This document shows positions 1 through 9,718 of a stretch of 64,000 nt of DNA, piece by piece. The notes under the pieces are model-generated. The model worked only from the letters and a program-made list of their open reading frames with translations. It searched no databases and had not been told where the DNA came from. Each line of letters opens with the position of its first letter. Position 1 is the first letter of the stretch. The position numbers were made by a program, and so were the translations under genes. The DNA comes from Clostridiales bacterium (lineage in GTDB: Bacteria > Bacillota > Clostridia > Saccharofermentanales > Saccharofermentanaceae): contig JAGAXM010000040.1 in the NCBI GenBank assembly GCA_017940895.1, positions 62,001-126,000 on the forward strand. Direction: 5' to 3'.

Positions 1-283
1 TAAGAAGATTGGTCCTTATCTGCTCCTCGTCACCCGATTCCGCAGTAAGTGAATTTCTGAAAGCCTCGGCGAATGACTGGCATGAATTAACGGCATTATT
101 GATTCTGTTCTCACACTCATATGCAATATAGTTCTGCATAATGAAATTACTGGAGACCCAAATAAGGATTCCAGTGATAAGAGTAATAGATAAAAGCGAG
201 ATATAAATATGAACAAACAGAGGGAGCCGGAACGCCCTGTCTGACAGATCGTGTTTTGCCCTGTTTCTGCTCTGACCTATCAT
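1..283 (-). CDS. Probable sensor histidine kinase, N-terminus (partial)
   Basis: Open frame of 94 codons running off the left edge of the window. Its ATG overlaps the stop codon of the response regulator upstream (TGATG), the usual translational coupling of a regulator-kinase pair. The N-terminus is basic (MIGQSRNRAK), followed by one hydrophobic segment at about residues 22-47 and then a polar, Asn/Glu-rich stretch that would face outside. No HAMP, DHp or ATPase domain lies inside the window, so the kinase assignment is inferred from position and topology. Membrane protein, probably sensing an extracellular or envelope signal for the regulator encoded at 283-990. Confidence 0.65.
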   Translation of the reverse strand, partial: MIGQSRNRAKHDLSDRAFRLPLFVHIYISLLSITLITGILIWVSSNFIMQNYIAYECENRINNAVNSCQSFAEAFRNSLTAESGDEEQIRTNLL

Positions 284-990
284 CAGCCGTCAGTCTGATC
301 TGAATTCGTCGTCAGTCTGAATCCGTAACCCCAAACGGTTGATATCTTGGCATCGGAATCGGCGATCTTCTTACGAAGTCTCTTTACGGTATCATCAGCA
401 ACGCGCGTCTCTATCTCGGTCTCATATCCCCAGATCTTATCGAGAAGCTCAACTCTGGGAACAGCACGGTCGCTGTTGATCATGAGATATGTAAGCAAAG
501 TATATTCATTCGGTGTAAGACTCAATTCTTTACCCTTAAGAGTAGCTGACTTGGTCTTTCTGTTAATAACAATATCGGCAAATGTCAGTTCCGAATCGGA
601 AGCATCATTATTAATTGAGTTAACCGCCTCGAGTCTTGCAAAGATCGATTTAACCTTAGTTACTAACTTGATAGGGCTGAAAGGCTTCGTAAAATAATCA
701 TCACTTCCGAGATTCAATCCTTCGATATAATCCGCATCCGAATCTCTTGCTGTAAGCATGATGATCGGAACATTACTGATCTTTCTTATCTCGGTAAGAA
801 TAAAGAACCCGTCTCTTCCCGGCATCATTACATCAAGAATGATAAGGTCACAGGGATTGGTAATGAATTTCTTAAGAAGGTCATCACCTGTGGGAAATCC
901 GTAGATTATATATCCTTCTCTTTCAAGAAATGATTTAAGCAGATTCCTGATATTATCGTCGTCATCTGCAATGTATATAACTTTATCCAT
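283..990 (-). CDS. OmpR/PhoB-family response regulator
   Basis: 235 residues, the standard length of the family. The receiver domain (about 1-120) has the acidic pocket DDDD at 9-12, phosphoacceptor Asp53 in LIILDVMMPG, Thr80 and Lys102 in YFTKPF. The C-terminal half is a winged helix (about 135-230) with the typical TPNEYTLL and DDTVKRLRKKI segments for binding DNA direct repeats. It should be phosphorylated by the kinase encoded immediately downstream. AAGGTG precedes the ATG by 5 bases. Target genes cannot be told from the sequence. Confidence 0.93.
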   Translation of the reverse strand: MDKVIYIADDDDNIRNLLKSFLEREGYIIYGFPTGDDLLKKFITNPCDLIILDVMMPGRDGFFILTEIRKISNVPIIMLTARDSDADYIEGLNLGSDDYFTKPFSPIKLVTKVKSIFARLEAVNSINNDASDSELTFADIVINRKTKSATLKGKELSLTPNEYTLLTYLMINSDRAVPRVELLDKIWGYETEIETRVADDTVKRLRKKIADSDAKISTVWGYGFRLTTNSDQTDG

Positions 991-1026
991 ATATCACCTT
1001 AATCAGAGTTTTAACCTAATTATTTT

Positions 1027-1054
1027 ATAATAAAAAAGGATTAAAGTTAGTGAA
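1027..1054 (-). promoter_or_regulatory. Candidate promoter of the two-component operon
   Basis: On the minus strand TTCACT (1049-1054), a 16-base spacer and TATTAT (1027-1032) stand about 37 bases upstream of the response regulator ATG, in an AT-rich gap just after the rny terminator. Pattern match only. Confidence 0.35.
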
Positions 1055-1070
1055 ATATTGAGGAAATAAA

Positions 1071-1096
1071 AAGACGGGCCGCAGAATGCCCGTCTT
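1071..1096 (-). terminator. Intrinsic terminator after rny
   Basis: Perfect 9-bp inverted repeat AAGACGGGC/GCCCGTCTT with an 8-base loop. Read on the minus strand it is followed by TTTTTATTT, so it ends transcription of RNase Y before the two-component operon. Confidence 0.85.
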
Positions 1097-1155
1097 TCTT
1101 AAGGTGATTGCCAACTCATAACAAATTAACTAACTAAGGTAAAAAAGTCTCTTTA

Positions 1156-2721
1156 TTATTTTGCAACATCAGTTGCTCGAGTTTCACGGATGATATTAAC
1201 CTTGATCTGACCCGGATAATCCAACTCATCTTCGATCTTCTTACAGATCTGTCTTGCCTTCAGGATCATCTCCTCATCGTTAACCTTCTCGGGTTCAACG
1301 ATAACTCTGATCTCACGTCCTGCCTGGATAGCATAGCTCTTCTCGACACCGTCAAAGCTTGTAGCAATCTCTTCGAGCTTCTGGATTCTCTTGATGTATG
1401 TCTCAAGATTCTCTCTTCTTGCTCCGGGTCTTGCAGCAGATATAGCATCAGCTGCAGCTACAAGAACTGCTTCAGCAGTCTTGGCTTCGACATCGCCGTG
1501 ATGAGCTTCAACGGCATTGCAGACATTATCTGATTCATGATACTTCCTGACGATATCATTACCGAGCTGTACATGTGTTCCTTCCTGTTCGAAGTCTACA
1601 GCTTTACCGATATCATGGAGTAATCCTGCTCTCTTTGCGAAATTCACATCAAGACCGAGTTCACCTGCCATCATACCTGCAAGGAAACTAACCTCGATGG
1701 AATGCTTGAGCACATTCTGACCGTAACTTGTACGATACTTGAGCTTACCCAAAAGCTTGATGATCTCGGGGTGAAGGTTCATGACGCCTGTCTCATAGGC
1801 TGCTCTCTCACCTTCCTGCTTGATCGTCTGGTTGATCTCTTTCCTTGCTTTGTTCGCCATCTCCTCGATCCTTGCCGGATGGATTCTTCCGTCGGATACG
1901 AGTTTCTCGATAGTGATCCTTGCCACTTCTCTTCTGATGGGATCAAAGGACGAGAGAATAACTGCCTCAGGAGTATCATCAATGATAAGGTCAACTCCTG
2001 TTATCGTCTCGATCGCACGGATATTTCTACCTTCACGACCGATAATACGACCCTTCATCTCGTCATTAGGAAGATTTACAACAGACACGGTAGCTTCCGA
2101 TACATAATCAGATGCATATCTTTGGATGGATGTGACGATGATGTCTTTTGCAATCTTGTCAGCATCCTGCTTGGTCTTCTCCTCCATCTGCCTGAGCATA
2201 ACAGCCATATCATGACTGTATTCTTTCTCCGCCGCATCAAGAACAAGGTTCTTGGCTTCGGCAATGGACAATCCTGAGATATTCTCGAGTTCATGCTCCT
2301 TACGGGCTTCGAGTTCCTTTGTCCTCTCGACATTCCTCTGAGCCTCCTGAAGCTTCTCTTCATACATAGCACGCTTGCTTTCTGCGATCTGAAGCTGCTT
2401 CTCGACATTGTCCTCTTTCTGCTCAAGCTTGTTTCTCTCTCTTGCAAGCTCCTGTCTCTTCTCCCTTACGTCGTGTTCAAGTTCGACTCGGGCTTTAGAG
2501 ATCTCTTCCTTTGCCTGCAACAGGAGTTCTCGCTTGCGATTCTCCGCATCCTTCTGTGCTTCTGCTTCGATTTTTTCAGCTTCGGCCTTAGCCTTCTCCG
2601 AATCCTCAGCCAGTTGCTTCTGCTTGGCTGACAATCCGAGTTTATAGTACATATGCACACCGATAAAACCGATAAGGATACCGAGAACCAAGCCAATGAT
2701 TAAATAAATAAACCACGGCAT
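1156..2721 (-). CDS. rny: Ribonuclease Y
   Basis: Membrane-anchored endoribonuclease that starts mRNA decay in Firmicutes. At 521 residues it has family length. Visible in order: an N-terminal membrane helix (about 3-25), a long charged coiled coil to about residue 200, a KH domain with [15 protein letters not shown], and an HD domain with LLHDIGK supplying the metal ligands. I set the start at the ATG at 2721 because GGAGGTG lies 11 bases before it; a TTG frame start 18 bases upstream overlaps that ribosome binding site. It stands alone, followed by a strong terminator, and is divergent from the pseudouridine synthase gene. Confidence 0.96.
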   Translation of the reverse strand: MPWFIYLIIGLVLGILIGFIGVHMYYKLGLSAKQKQLAEDSEKAKAEAEKIEAEAQKDAENRKRELLLQAKEEISKARVELEHDVREKRQELARERNKLEQKEDNVEKQLQIAESKRAMYEEKLQEAQRNVERTKELEARKEHELENISGLSIAEAKNLVLDAAEKEYSHDMAVMLRQMEEKTKQDADKIAKDIIVTSIQRYASDYVSEATVSVVNLPNDEMKGRIIGREGRNIRAIETITGVDLIIDDTPEAVILSSFDPIRREVARITIEKLVSDGRIHPARIEEMANKARKEINQTIKQEGERAAYETGVMNLHPEIIKLLGKLKYRTSYGQNVLKHSIEVSFLAGMMAGELGLDVNFAKRAGLLHDIGKAVDFEQEGTHVQLGNDIVRKYHESDNVCNAVEAHHGDVEAKTAEAVLVAAADAISAARPGARRENLETYIKRIQKLEEIATSFDGVEKSYAIQAGREIRVIVEPEKVNDEEMILKARQICKKIEDELDYPGQIKVNIIRETRATDVAK

Positions 2722-2826
2722 GTTGGTACTCACCTCCAATTATAAAGTTGTCAAAGAACATTTATAGACTATAATTAGCCATTAGCTATAATAAAAATAA
2801 AAAACACGGGTGTCAAGGACGATAAG

Positions 2827-3762
2827 ATGCAATTTAACCACGTTGTAACAAGCACCGAAAGCGGCAGAACACTGAAATCCGTAATGAGTCACGAGCTTAA
2901 CATGAGCTCGACTATGATCAAGCGAATCAAGTTATACGGCACTCTCGAAGTCAACGGCGAACACGCAACCGTAAAGCAAATTCTGTGCGCGGACGATGTC
3001 ATCTTTGCCTCGTTCGACGATGATGTCGGAAAACTCATCTCTATAGACAACATTCCCATACTCTATGAGGATGAGTACTTTGCCGTTGTAAATAAACCGT
3101 CCGGTATGGTAACACACCCCGTTCACGGACACTTGGACGACTCTTTGCTGACTGCACTTAACCCGTCTGACAATCCCCTTCATCCCGTAATGAGACTGGA
3201 CCGTGAGACATCAGGCCTTATGATCGTCGCCAAGACAGGACATATACACAAGCTTTTTACGGAACAGAAGATCAGAAAGATCTATAATGCTGCAGTATTC
3301 GGGCATTGGGATCCTCAGGAAGGAAGCATTGACTTTCCTATAAGGAGGCGACCTGGGTCAGTCATGATAAGAGACATATGCGATATCAACGACGAAGGCG
3401 CACACGAATGTCTCACTTTATATAAGACATTGGCTTATGATGAGGACCTTAATATCTCACTTATCGAATATGAACTTAAGACAGGAAGATGCCACCAAAT
3501 AAGGGTTCATTCAACTAATTCCGGACACCCTCTTATCGGAGACGGACTTTACGGACCTTGTTCCGACGATAATCCTTCAGAAGCTTATCCTAAAGCAGAA
3601 GAGTTGGACAAAAGATGCGGAAGGCTTGCTTTACATGCCAAAAAGATCACTTTTATACATCCTGTCACAAAAGAAGAAATGACCTTCGAGAGTGATCTTC
3701 CAGAACAGATCCGGAATTTAAGTCCGAAGTTCCTCGATCATCTTACGGGCGAGCTCGTTTGA
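2827..3762 (+). CDS. RluA-family pseudouridine synthase
   Basis: Converts selected uridines of rRNA or tRNA to pseudouridine. 311 residues: an N-terminal S4-like RNA-binding region (about 10-70) and a catalytic domain with the signature HPVMRLDRETSG, in which Asp125 is the catalytic aspartate. The later LKTGRCHQIRVH motif is also typical of RluA-type enzymes. AAGGA stands 8 bases before the ATG. The last 45 bases overlap the 3' end of recN on the other strand, so the two messages are complementary at their tails. The exact target uridine (RluC, RluD or YlyB-like) cannot be decided from sequence alone. Confidence 0.9.
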   Translation: MQFNHVVTSTESGRTLKSVMSHELNMSSTMIKRIKLYGTLEVNGEHATVKQILCADDVIFASFDDDVGKLISIDNIPILYEDEYFAVVNKPSGMVTHPVHGHLDDSLLTALNPSDNPLHPVMRLDRETSGLMIVAKTGHIHKLFTEQKIRKIYNAAVFGHWDPQEGSIDFPIRRRPGSVMIRDICDINDEGAHECLTLYKTLAYDEDLNISLIEYELKTGRCHQIRVHSTNSGHPLIGDGLYGPCSDDNPSEAYPKAEELDKRCGRLALHAKKITFIHPVTKEEMTFESDLPEQIRNLSPKFLDHLTGELV

Positions 3763-5412
3763 TTCATTATCATCCTTACCTGAAAGCAGTCTGGATACTT
3801 CCTTTACCCTGTCTTCATCACTTAAAAGTGTGATATCGGTATGAGTGCTGATACCGTCCGTCTTCTTTTCGATAAGGAAACCTGCATCCGCGGCAGAAGC
3901 GAGCTGTGCAGTATGCGATACACACAGAACCTGATGCTCCTTTGAGATTGACCTCAATTTACTCGCGATAGCCAAAGAAGCTCTTCCCGACACTCCGGTA
4001 TCAATCTCATCGAATATCAGCGTAGGCATGGTATCTGCAGATGACAGGATGTTCTTGATCGCGAGCATTATCCTGGAAGCTTCACCGCCGGAAGCGGTCG
4101 CGGCAAGATCCATGGGAGGCTGACCGGGATTGGCGGTAAACATGAATCTGACGTCATCAATACCGTTGATATTGAAGTAACGGTCCTTGGGACGCGTATC
4201 GAATCTTACCGAGAACGAACTTGAAGGCATCTCAAGATCTTTAAGCTCCGATGTGATCTCGGAAGACATTTTATCGGCGAGCTTTTTTCGTTCATCGGAC
4301 AGTTGTCCTGCAATATCAAGAAGCTCGCTTTTTACCGTATTAAGTCTCTTCTTGAGTTCACTGGACTTAAGGCCCGCTTCCTCGATATCGGACAACTCCT
4401 TTTGAGCTTTATCCGCAAAATCATTAACTTCTTCAATAGTCTTTCCGTACTTGGATTCAAGCTCGAAGATCTTACTTAACCTGTCCGCGACCCTGTGTTC
4501 CTCATCTTCGCTGAACGCAGAATCGGAAGTCTTATCCTGAAAATCCGAGACAAATGCATCAAGATCCAGGCTTATACTTTCAAGTCTTGATACATATTCC
4601 GAGTAGGAATCATCCTTGGAAGCAAGTCTTGTTAATGTCCTTAAGGCTTCGCTTAATCTGCCTGACGGCGTAAGTCCCGAATTATCGGCGCCTGATGTGA
4701 GCTTATTGACATCATCGATCAGAGCCTTATCTCTTGCGAGATTAGACAATTCCTTCTTTCTTAACAGCAGGGTCTCATCTTCACCGGGTTTAATGTCCGC
4801 TTCTCTTATCTCTTTAAAAGCATAAGTAAGATACTCGATCCTTGAAGAAGATGATGATGCAAGCTTATTAACTTCAGCATATTCGGATGCTAAGTCCTTA
4901 TACTCCTGAAGTTTATTTCTGTAAGACGACAATAATTCATCGATCTTCTTTCCGCCGTAAGAATCAAGCATTGTGATATGAAGAGCGGGATCGAACAGTC
5001 TCGAATTATCATTCTGTCCGTGGATATCGATCAGCTCCGAACTAATGCGTCTTAACTGACTTAAGACAACACCGGTCCCGTTAATACGCGCTGCGCTCTT
5101 GCCTTCTTCTTTAAATGTTCTGGAGATGATTATCTGTCCGTCTTCGATCGGAATACCGTATTCGTCCATCACAGGCTTTAAGCGTTTTTCCGTTAACGGC
5201 TCTAGTTCAAATACCGCTTCTACGGAAGCGCTGTCACAATCGTTTCTGATAAGATCCTTGGACGCTTTCTGACCGAAAATGAGTTCTATGGCATCGATAA
5301 GCAAAGACTTTCCCGCACCGGTCTCACCTGATATAACGTTGAGACCTTGAGAAGGACAGAACACAACATGTTCTATAACAGCAAGATTTCTGATCTCAAG
5401 TCTTGTCAGCAT
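3718..5412 (-). CDS. recN: DNA repair protein RecN
   Basis: SMC-like ATPase that acts at double-strand breaks. 564 residues with Walker A GETGAGKS at 29-36, two long coiled-coil stretches in the middle, and near the C-terminus the ABC signature region ATASGGEASRIMLA and Walker B LIFDEIDTGVSG. Last gene of the efp-recN operon; its start overlaps the argR stop by 17 bases. No LexA box is visible directly upstream, so any SOS control would have to come from a promoter inside argR or from elsewhere. Confidence 0.96.
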   Translation of the reverse strand: MLTRLEIRNLAVIEHVVFCPSQGLNVISGETGAGKSLLIDAIELIFGQKASKDLIRNDCDSASVEAVFELEPLTEKRLKPVMDEYGIPIEDGQIIISRTFKEEGKSAARINGTGVVLSQLRRISSELIDIHGQNDNSRLFDPALHITMLDSYGGKKIDELLSSYRNKLQEYKDLASEYAEVNKLASSSSSRIEYLTYAFKEIREADIKPGEDETLLLRKKELSNLARDKALIDDVNKLTSGADNSGLTPSGRLSEALRTLTRLASKDDSYSEYVSRLESISLDLDAFVSDFQDKTSDSAFSEDEEHRVADRLSKIFELESKYGKTIEEVNDFADKAQKELSDIEEAGLKSSELKKRLNTVKSELLDIAGQLSDERKKLADKMSSEITSELKDLEMPSSSFSVRFDTRPKDRYFNINGIDDVRFMFTANPGQPPMDLAATASGGEASRIMLAIKNILSSADTMPTLIFDEIDTGVSGRASLAIASKLRSISKEHQVLCVSHTAQLASAADAGFLIEKKTDGISTHTDITLLSDEDRVKEVSRLLSGKDDNESNELARKMIEELRT

Positions 5413-5875
5413 GATCCGATCCGGTCATGTCAAGTATGGTGGCGCATAAAGCCTTGGCATCATCTACGCTTTCCGTAGCTACGAATACAGTATCGTCACC
5501 TGCAATGGTGCCTACAACATACTGAAGATGCATAGAATCAAGAGCGGAGGCGGCTGCCTGCGCCATACCGGGCAAAGTTGTGATAACTACAAGATTCATA
5601 GCATTCTTGCATGACAAAAGCGAATTTGAGAATACATTGAGAAGTCTGCCCGGAGCAATATCACCCGTCTTATCAAGAACAGCATATTTACTCTGATTAT
5701 TGGGAAGAATGACCTTAATGATACCGAGTTCCTTGATATCACGAGAACAGGTTGCCTGAGTTACATCCATGCCCTGCTTTCTTATAAGGTTAGTTAGTTC
5801 TTCCTGAGTGGAGATATCATTCTCACGAATGAGCCTTAATATAAGCTCCTGTCTCTCATTCTTTGCCATCTTCAT
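5396..5875 (-). CDS. argR: Arginine repressor ArgR/AhrC
   Basis: Hexameric, arginine-dependent regulator of arginine synthesis and breakdown. 159 residues: N-terminal winged helix (about 1-70, with TQEELTNLIRKQG and the recognition segment TQATCSRDIKELG) and C-terminal oligomerisation and arginine-binding domain with GTIAGDDTVFVA. AGGGG lies 8 bases before the ATG at 5875. The argR-recN pair is conserved in Firmicutes. argJ at 28.9-30.1 kb in this window is a plausible target, though I did not recognise an ARG box there. Confidence 0.95.
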   Translation of the reverse strand: MKMAKNERQELILRLIRENDISTQEELTNLIRKQGMDVTQATCSRDIKELGIIKVILPNNQSKYAVLDKTGDIAPGRLLNVFSNSLLSCKNAMNLVVITTLPGMAQAAASALDSMHLQYVVGTIAGDDTVFVATESVDDAKALCATILDMTGSDHADKT

Positions 5876-6731
5876 AGAAACTACCCCTTGCTACGATCTT
5901 ACGCTTGATATTCTGGAAGAAGCCTGTCATACCGAGATTGATCGTATGTACATTCTTATCATATCTTCTTATCTTAAGCACATCACCCTGTTCGATATTG
6001 GGGAATTCCCTTCCGTCAGGGCATATCAGCGGTACTGTCTCGAATGATCCGAGCTGTATCTCGACTACACTGTTGGAGTGAATAACATAACTCATGTTCT
6101 GCAAGGAATGCGGGCACAGCGGTGTTATGAGAATTACATCGAGATCGGGCATTACGAGAGGACCGCCGGCAGCAAGAGTATAAGCCGTGGAACCTGTAGG
6201 AGCGGCAACAACGATTCCGTCACCGTAGAACTTCTCAACCCTCTCATTATCGATATAAAGAGTCAGCTTTGTAATATGGGGCTGAGCTCCTCTTAAGACG
6301 GAAACATCATTAAGGCAGACATCTTCACACTTCAATTTATGGTAACGGTCATAGAGCTCTGCCTTAAGCTGCATTCGTTCCATGATCGAATATTTACCTG
6401 CGATAATCCTGTCAAATGCGGCTTCGATATTATAATCCGAGATCTCGGTAAGGAAGCCGATACTGCCCTTATTAACACCTACGAAAGGCTTATCAAGATG
6501 CCTGTAATCCGATATAACGGACAGGAACGTTCCGTCACCGCCGATGGATACAATAACATCAACATCATCAAAGTCGTTAAACTCGATGCCGTCAACCGAA
6601 GACAGATTGGTATTCTCCAGACCTTTCTCGAATACGGGAATGCAGTTACGCTCTATAAGCAATTTTGAAAGATCAATGGCCGTCTTATAATCATGATCAC
6701 GGCTGTCATTAGAATGAATTCCGAATCTCAC
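5856..6731 (-). CDS. nadK: NAD kinase
   Basis: Phosphorylates NAD+ to NADP+. 291 residues with the diagnostic GGDGT at 64-68 (Asp66 catalytic) and the NAD-binding segment AAPTGSTAYTLAAGGPL. It overlaps dxs by 4 bases upstream and argR by 20 bases downstream. In many Clostridia a TlyA-type rRNA methyltransferase gene lies between dxs and nadK; here it is absent. The gene cluster also holds nadE, at 27-28.9 kb, as a separate NAD supply gene. Confidence 0.96.
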   Translation of the reverse strand: MRFGIHSNDSRDHDYKTAIDLSKLLIERNCIPVFEKGLENTNLSSVDGIEFNDFDDVDVIVSIGGDGTFLSVISDYRHLDKPFVGVNKGSIGFLTEISDYNIEAAFDRIIAGKYSIMERMQLKAELYDRYHKLKCEDVCLNDVSVLRGAQPHITKLTLYIDNERVEKFYGDGIVVAAPTGSTAYTLAAGGPLVMPDLDVILITPLCPHSLQNMSYVIHSNSVVEIQLGSFETVPLICPDGREFPNIEQGDVLKIRRYDKNVHTINLGMTGFFQNIKRKIVARGSFYEDGKE

Positions 6732-8623
6732 TTTACCGCCTCCGTTATTACAGCTTCTATCCGAGAAGATACACTCTGAGCATCGAGTCCGGCACGCTGA
6801 AGCTGCTGCTGAACGGTTCCCGCCCTAATCATCTGATCTTCAATGGCAAAGTTATCAACTCTGCCGGTATATCCTGCTCTTGTAAGTTCAAGCTTAAGGC
6901 TCTCTCCGAATCCGCCCGAGAGGATGCCCTCTTCGCCCGTAAATACATATCTCGAATTACCTATGGCATCCATTATATCGGAAGTATTAAGAGGTTTTAA
7001 TACCGTAAGGCAGATTACCCTACCTTTATAACCTTTTTCACTTAAGATCCTGGCAGCATTATCACAGACTTTGCCGTACAAGCCTGTTGTGATAAGCACA
7101 TAGTCATCGCCTTCATCGGATACAATATGCGGCTTATACATAAGTTCGGGATCTTTATAAAGTGCTCCCTCCTCCTCATAAGGGGATGCACCTCTGGGAT
7201 ATCTGATGGCTACAGGGCCCTCGATCTTATTTACTGCCTGATCAAAACAAATCTTAAGGTCCGTATAATCTCTTGGAGAAAGAACAGTCATTCCCGGCAT
7301 GGAATTAAGATAAGAGATATCGTGAATTCCGTTATGAGTATGACCGTCATTACCTACAAAGCCGGCGCGGTCGATCGCGAATACAACATGGTTATTCATA
7401 TAGCAGACATCATGAAGGATCTGGTCATAAGCTCTTTGCAGGAAAGAAGAATAGATCGCTACAATCGGGATCATACCCGCAGTCGCCATGCCTCCTGCCA
7501 TAGTAACGCAGTGCTCTTCTGCGATACCGCAGTCAAAGAACCTGGAAGGATACTTATAGGAGAACGCATCCATTCCCGTACCGACTGCCATAGCGGCACA
7601 GATTCCGACAACATTCTTGTTCTTGGCTGCCTGCTCAAGCATTGCGCCCGAGAAAGCACCTGTATAAGATATCTTATTGGATTTCTTTACTCCGGTCTCG
7701 ATATCAAAAGGTCCTACGCCGTGGTAATCGGAAGGATTTCTCTCAGCGAACTCATAGCCCTTACCCTTCTTGGTAACGATATGCATCAGCACGGGAACAT
7801 TAAGATCTTTAACGGCATTGAATGCCTTGATAAGACCTTCCGTATCATGTCCGTCGATGGGACCGTAGTAGCGAAGCCCGAGATCTTCGAACATCGAATG
7901 GGACTTGCCGTATACGAAGAATCTTATAAGCTTCTTAATGCCCATGATAATGGCAATAATTCCCTTACCAAGCACGGGGATCTTATTAAGGAAACTCTCA
8001 GTATTCTTCTTGGCAGACAGATATCCTGATGAGATACGAAGCTGCTTTAAATACTTGCTCATTCCGCCGACGTTTTTATCGATACTCATCTCGTTATCAT
8101 TAAGGATAACAATCATCTTAGTACCCTTGGAATGACCAAGATCATTAAGAGCTTCGTAAGCCAGACCTCCCGTCATAGCACCGTCGCCGATAACCGCTAT
8201 GACATACTCCTTGCCGCCTTTAAGATCACGGGCTCTCGCCATACCGAGCGCAGCCGAGATGGATGTACTGGAATGTCCCGTATCAAATACATCGTAAGGG
8301 CTCTCGGATCTTCTCGGAAATCCGGAAATGCCGTCCTGCTGCCTCAATGTATCGAATCTGTCGAAGCGTCCCGTAAGAAGCTTATATGAATAAGACTGGT
8401 GTCCTACATCGAACACGATTTTATCTTTGGTGTAATCAAAAACCGAAAGCAAAGACACAGTAAGCTCGACTGCACCAAGGTTGCTGCCCAGGTGACCGCC
8501 GTTATGAGATACAGTATTAAGTATCTTGTCTCTTAATTCCGCGCACAAAAGCTCACGGTCTTTTTTGCTAAGAGATGCCAGATATGAAGGCGTCAGTTCA
8601 GTTCCAAGAAGCTTATATTCCAA
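6728..8623 (-). CDS. dxs: 1-deoxy-D-xylulose-5-phosphate synthase
   Basis: Condenses pyruvate and glyceraldehyde 3-phosphate, the first step of the MEP isoprenoid pathway, using thiamine diphosphate. 631 residues, family length. The thiamine diphosphate motif starts with GDGAMTGG at 146-153 and ends with the Asn near 176. The transketolase-like pyrimidine-binding domain (ALGMARARD region and later GIAEEHCVTMAGG) and the C-terminal domain are complete. It lies 4 bases after the prenyl synthase gene and overlaps nadK by 4 bases. Confidence 0.97.
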   Translation of the reverse strand: MEYKLLGTELTPSYLASLSKKDRELLCAELRDKILNTVSHNGGHLGSNLGAVELTVSLLSVFDYTKDKIVFDVGHQSYSYKLLTGRFDRFDTLRQQDGISGFPRRSESPYDVFDTGHSSTSISAALGMARARDLKGGKEYVIAVIGDGAMTGGLAYEALNDLGHSKGTKMIVILNDNEMSIDKNVGGMSKYLKQLRISSGYLSAKKNTESFLNKIPVLGKGIIAIIMGIKKLIRFFVYGKSHSMFEDLGLRYYGPIDGHDTEGLIKAFNAVKDLNVPVLMHIVTKKGKGYEFAERNPSDYHGVGPFDIETGVKKSNKISYTGAFSGAMLEQAAKNKNVVGICAAMAVGTGMDAFSYKYPSRFFDCGIAEEHCVTMAGGMATAGMIPIVAIYSSFLQRAYDQILHDVCYMNNHVVFAIDRAGFVGNDGHTHNGIHDISYLNSMPGMTVLSPRDYTDLKICFDQAVNKIEGPVAIRYPRGASPYEEEGALYKDPELMYKPHIVSDEGDDYVLITTGLYGKVCDNAARILSEKGYKGRVICLTVLKPLNTSDIMDAIGNSRYVFTGEEGILSGGFGESLKLELTRAGYTGRVDNFAIEDQMIRAGTVQQQLQRAGLDAQSVSSRIEAVITEAVK

Positions 8624-8627
8624 TTTA

Positions 8628-9503
8628 TCAATATTCCCTCTTAAGATTAAAATCTGTAAGTTCTCTTAATAGAATTATATCCATTTTTAAAGAATTAAGA
8701 TAATCAAGGATCTCATAACAAGCATTTTCTTCTTCAGAGAGTTTTTCTTTCGCAGCGTCCAAGCCGAGCAAAGTAACAAAAGTCGGCTTATCGTCTCTTT
8801 GATCCTTGCCGGTACTCTTGCCCAGAAGCTTCTCATCAGCCTCGACATCAAGGATGTCATCTTTGATCTGGAATGCAAGGCCCAGGTGCAGAGCATATTC
8901 ACGCAGCTTTTCGAGTATGTCTTCAGATGCAGATGAAAGATAAAACGGCGTAGTAACAGCAGCCTCGATAAGCGCTCCCGTCTTCTTGCGCTGAAGTTCA
9001 TAAAGACGCTCTATCTCTATTTTCTTTCCCTCGGAATCAATGTCTATGCTCTGACCGCCGATCATGCCGTTAATTCCCGAAAGACGTGAAATATTATAAG
9101 AAGCCTTGGCATGAGCCTGAGACTTAACAGACATCTCAAGCAAAACCTCATGCGCGGTATTAAGAAGCATATCACCGCCGAGAAGCGCGATAGCTTCGCC
9201 GAAGACTTTATGGCATGTGGGTCTTCCGCGTCTCATGTCATCATTATCCATGCAAGGAAGATCATCATGGATCAGAGAATATGTGTGTATCATCTCAAGC
9301 GCACATGCATACGGAAGGATGTCGTCATCCGACACGCCGAACTCCTTAAGAAGCGTACCGGACGCCTGCATAAGAGCAGGTCTCATCCTCTTACCCCCTG
9401 CGAAAAGGCTGTAAGACGCAGCCTTAACTACAGGATCTTCACTGTCATACTGCGCGAAAAGATCATTCAGATACGGAGTAACCCATGCATTGGCATCTAT
9501 CAT
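8628..9503 (-). CDS. ispA: Polyprenyl (farnesyl) diphosphate synthase
   Basis: Builds farnesyl diphosphate, and perhaps geranylgeranyl diphosphate, from IPP and DMAPP. 291 residues. The first Asp-rich motif is DDLPCMDNDD at 80-89, with the two-residue insertion (DDxxxxD) typical of bacterial short-chain synthases, and the second is QIKDDILDVE near residue 218. Translation is coupled to xseB upstream (4-base overlap), and dxs follows 4 bases downstream, so precursor supply and chain elongation are co-expressed. Confidence 0.93.
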   Translation of the reverse strand: MIDANAWVTPYLNDLFAQYDSEDPVVKAASYSLFAGGKRMRPALMQASGTLLKEFGVSDDDILPYACALEMIHTYSLIHDDLPCMDNDDMRRGRPTCHKVFGEAIALLGGDMLLNTAHEVLLEMSVKSQAHAKASYNISRLSGINGMIGGQSIDIDSEGKKIEIERLYELQRKKTGALIEAAVTTPFYLSSASEDILEKLREYALHLGLAFQIKDDILDVEADEKLLGKSTGKDQRDDKPTFVTLLGLDAAKEKLSEEENACYEILDYLNSLKMDIILLRELTDFNLKREY

Positions 9504-9718
9504 TTGACTTCAGACTCCTTAACTTCACCCGTAGAAGGATCCACAACAGAGAATTTCTGCTCGATCTCCTTGAGCTTCTCATCACAAAGCTTAGACAACT
9601 CGATTCCTCTTGTGTACAGCTTAAGTGATTCATCTAATGATACATTACCTGAACCTAACTTATTAACAATATCCTGAAGTTCCTTAACGGCATCTTCGTA
9701 TACGAACTTGTCAGCCAT
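9500..9718 (-). CDS. xseB: Exodeoxyribonuclease VII small subunit
   Basis: 72 residues, the usual size. Two helices with the family pattern YEDAVKELQDIVNKL and SLDESLKLYTRGIEL. Several copies pack on XseA to form exonuclease VII, which degrades single-stranded DNA to short oligonucleotides. The ATG follows the xseA stop with no gap, and the stop overlaps ispA by 4 bases. Confidence 0.94.
   Translation of the reverse strand: MADKFVYEDAVKELQDIVNKLGSGNVSLDESLKLYTRGIELSKLCDEKLKEIEQKFSVVDPSTGEVKESEVK

Noticed and set aside
2722..2739. TTG start six codons upstream for RNase Y
   Set aside because: It overlaps the GGAGG ribosome binding site that serves the ATG at 2721.
7127..8029. Plus-strand open frame of about 300 codons opposite dxs
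   Set aside because: Lies wholly inside a certain gene, has no recognisable family, and its length follows from the codon bias of the opposite strand.
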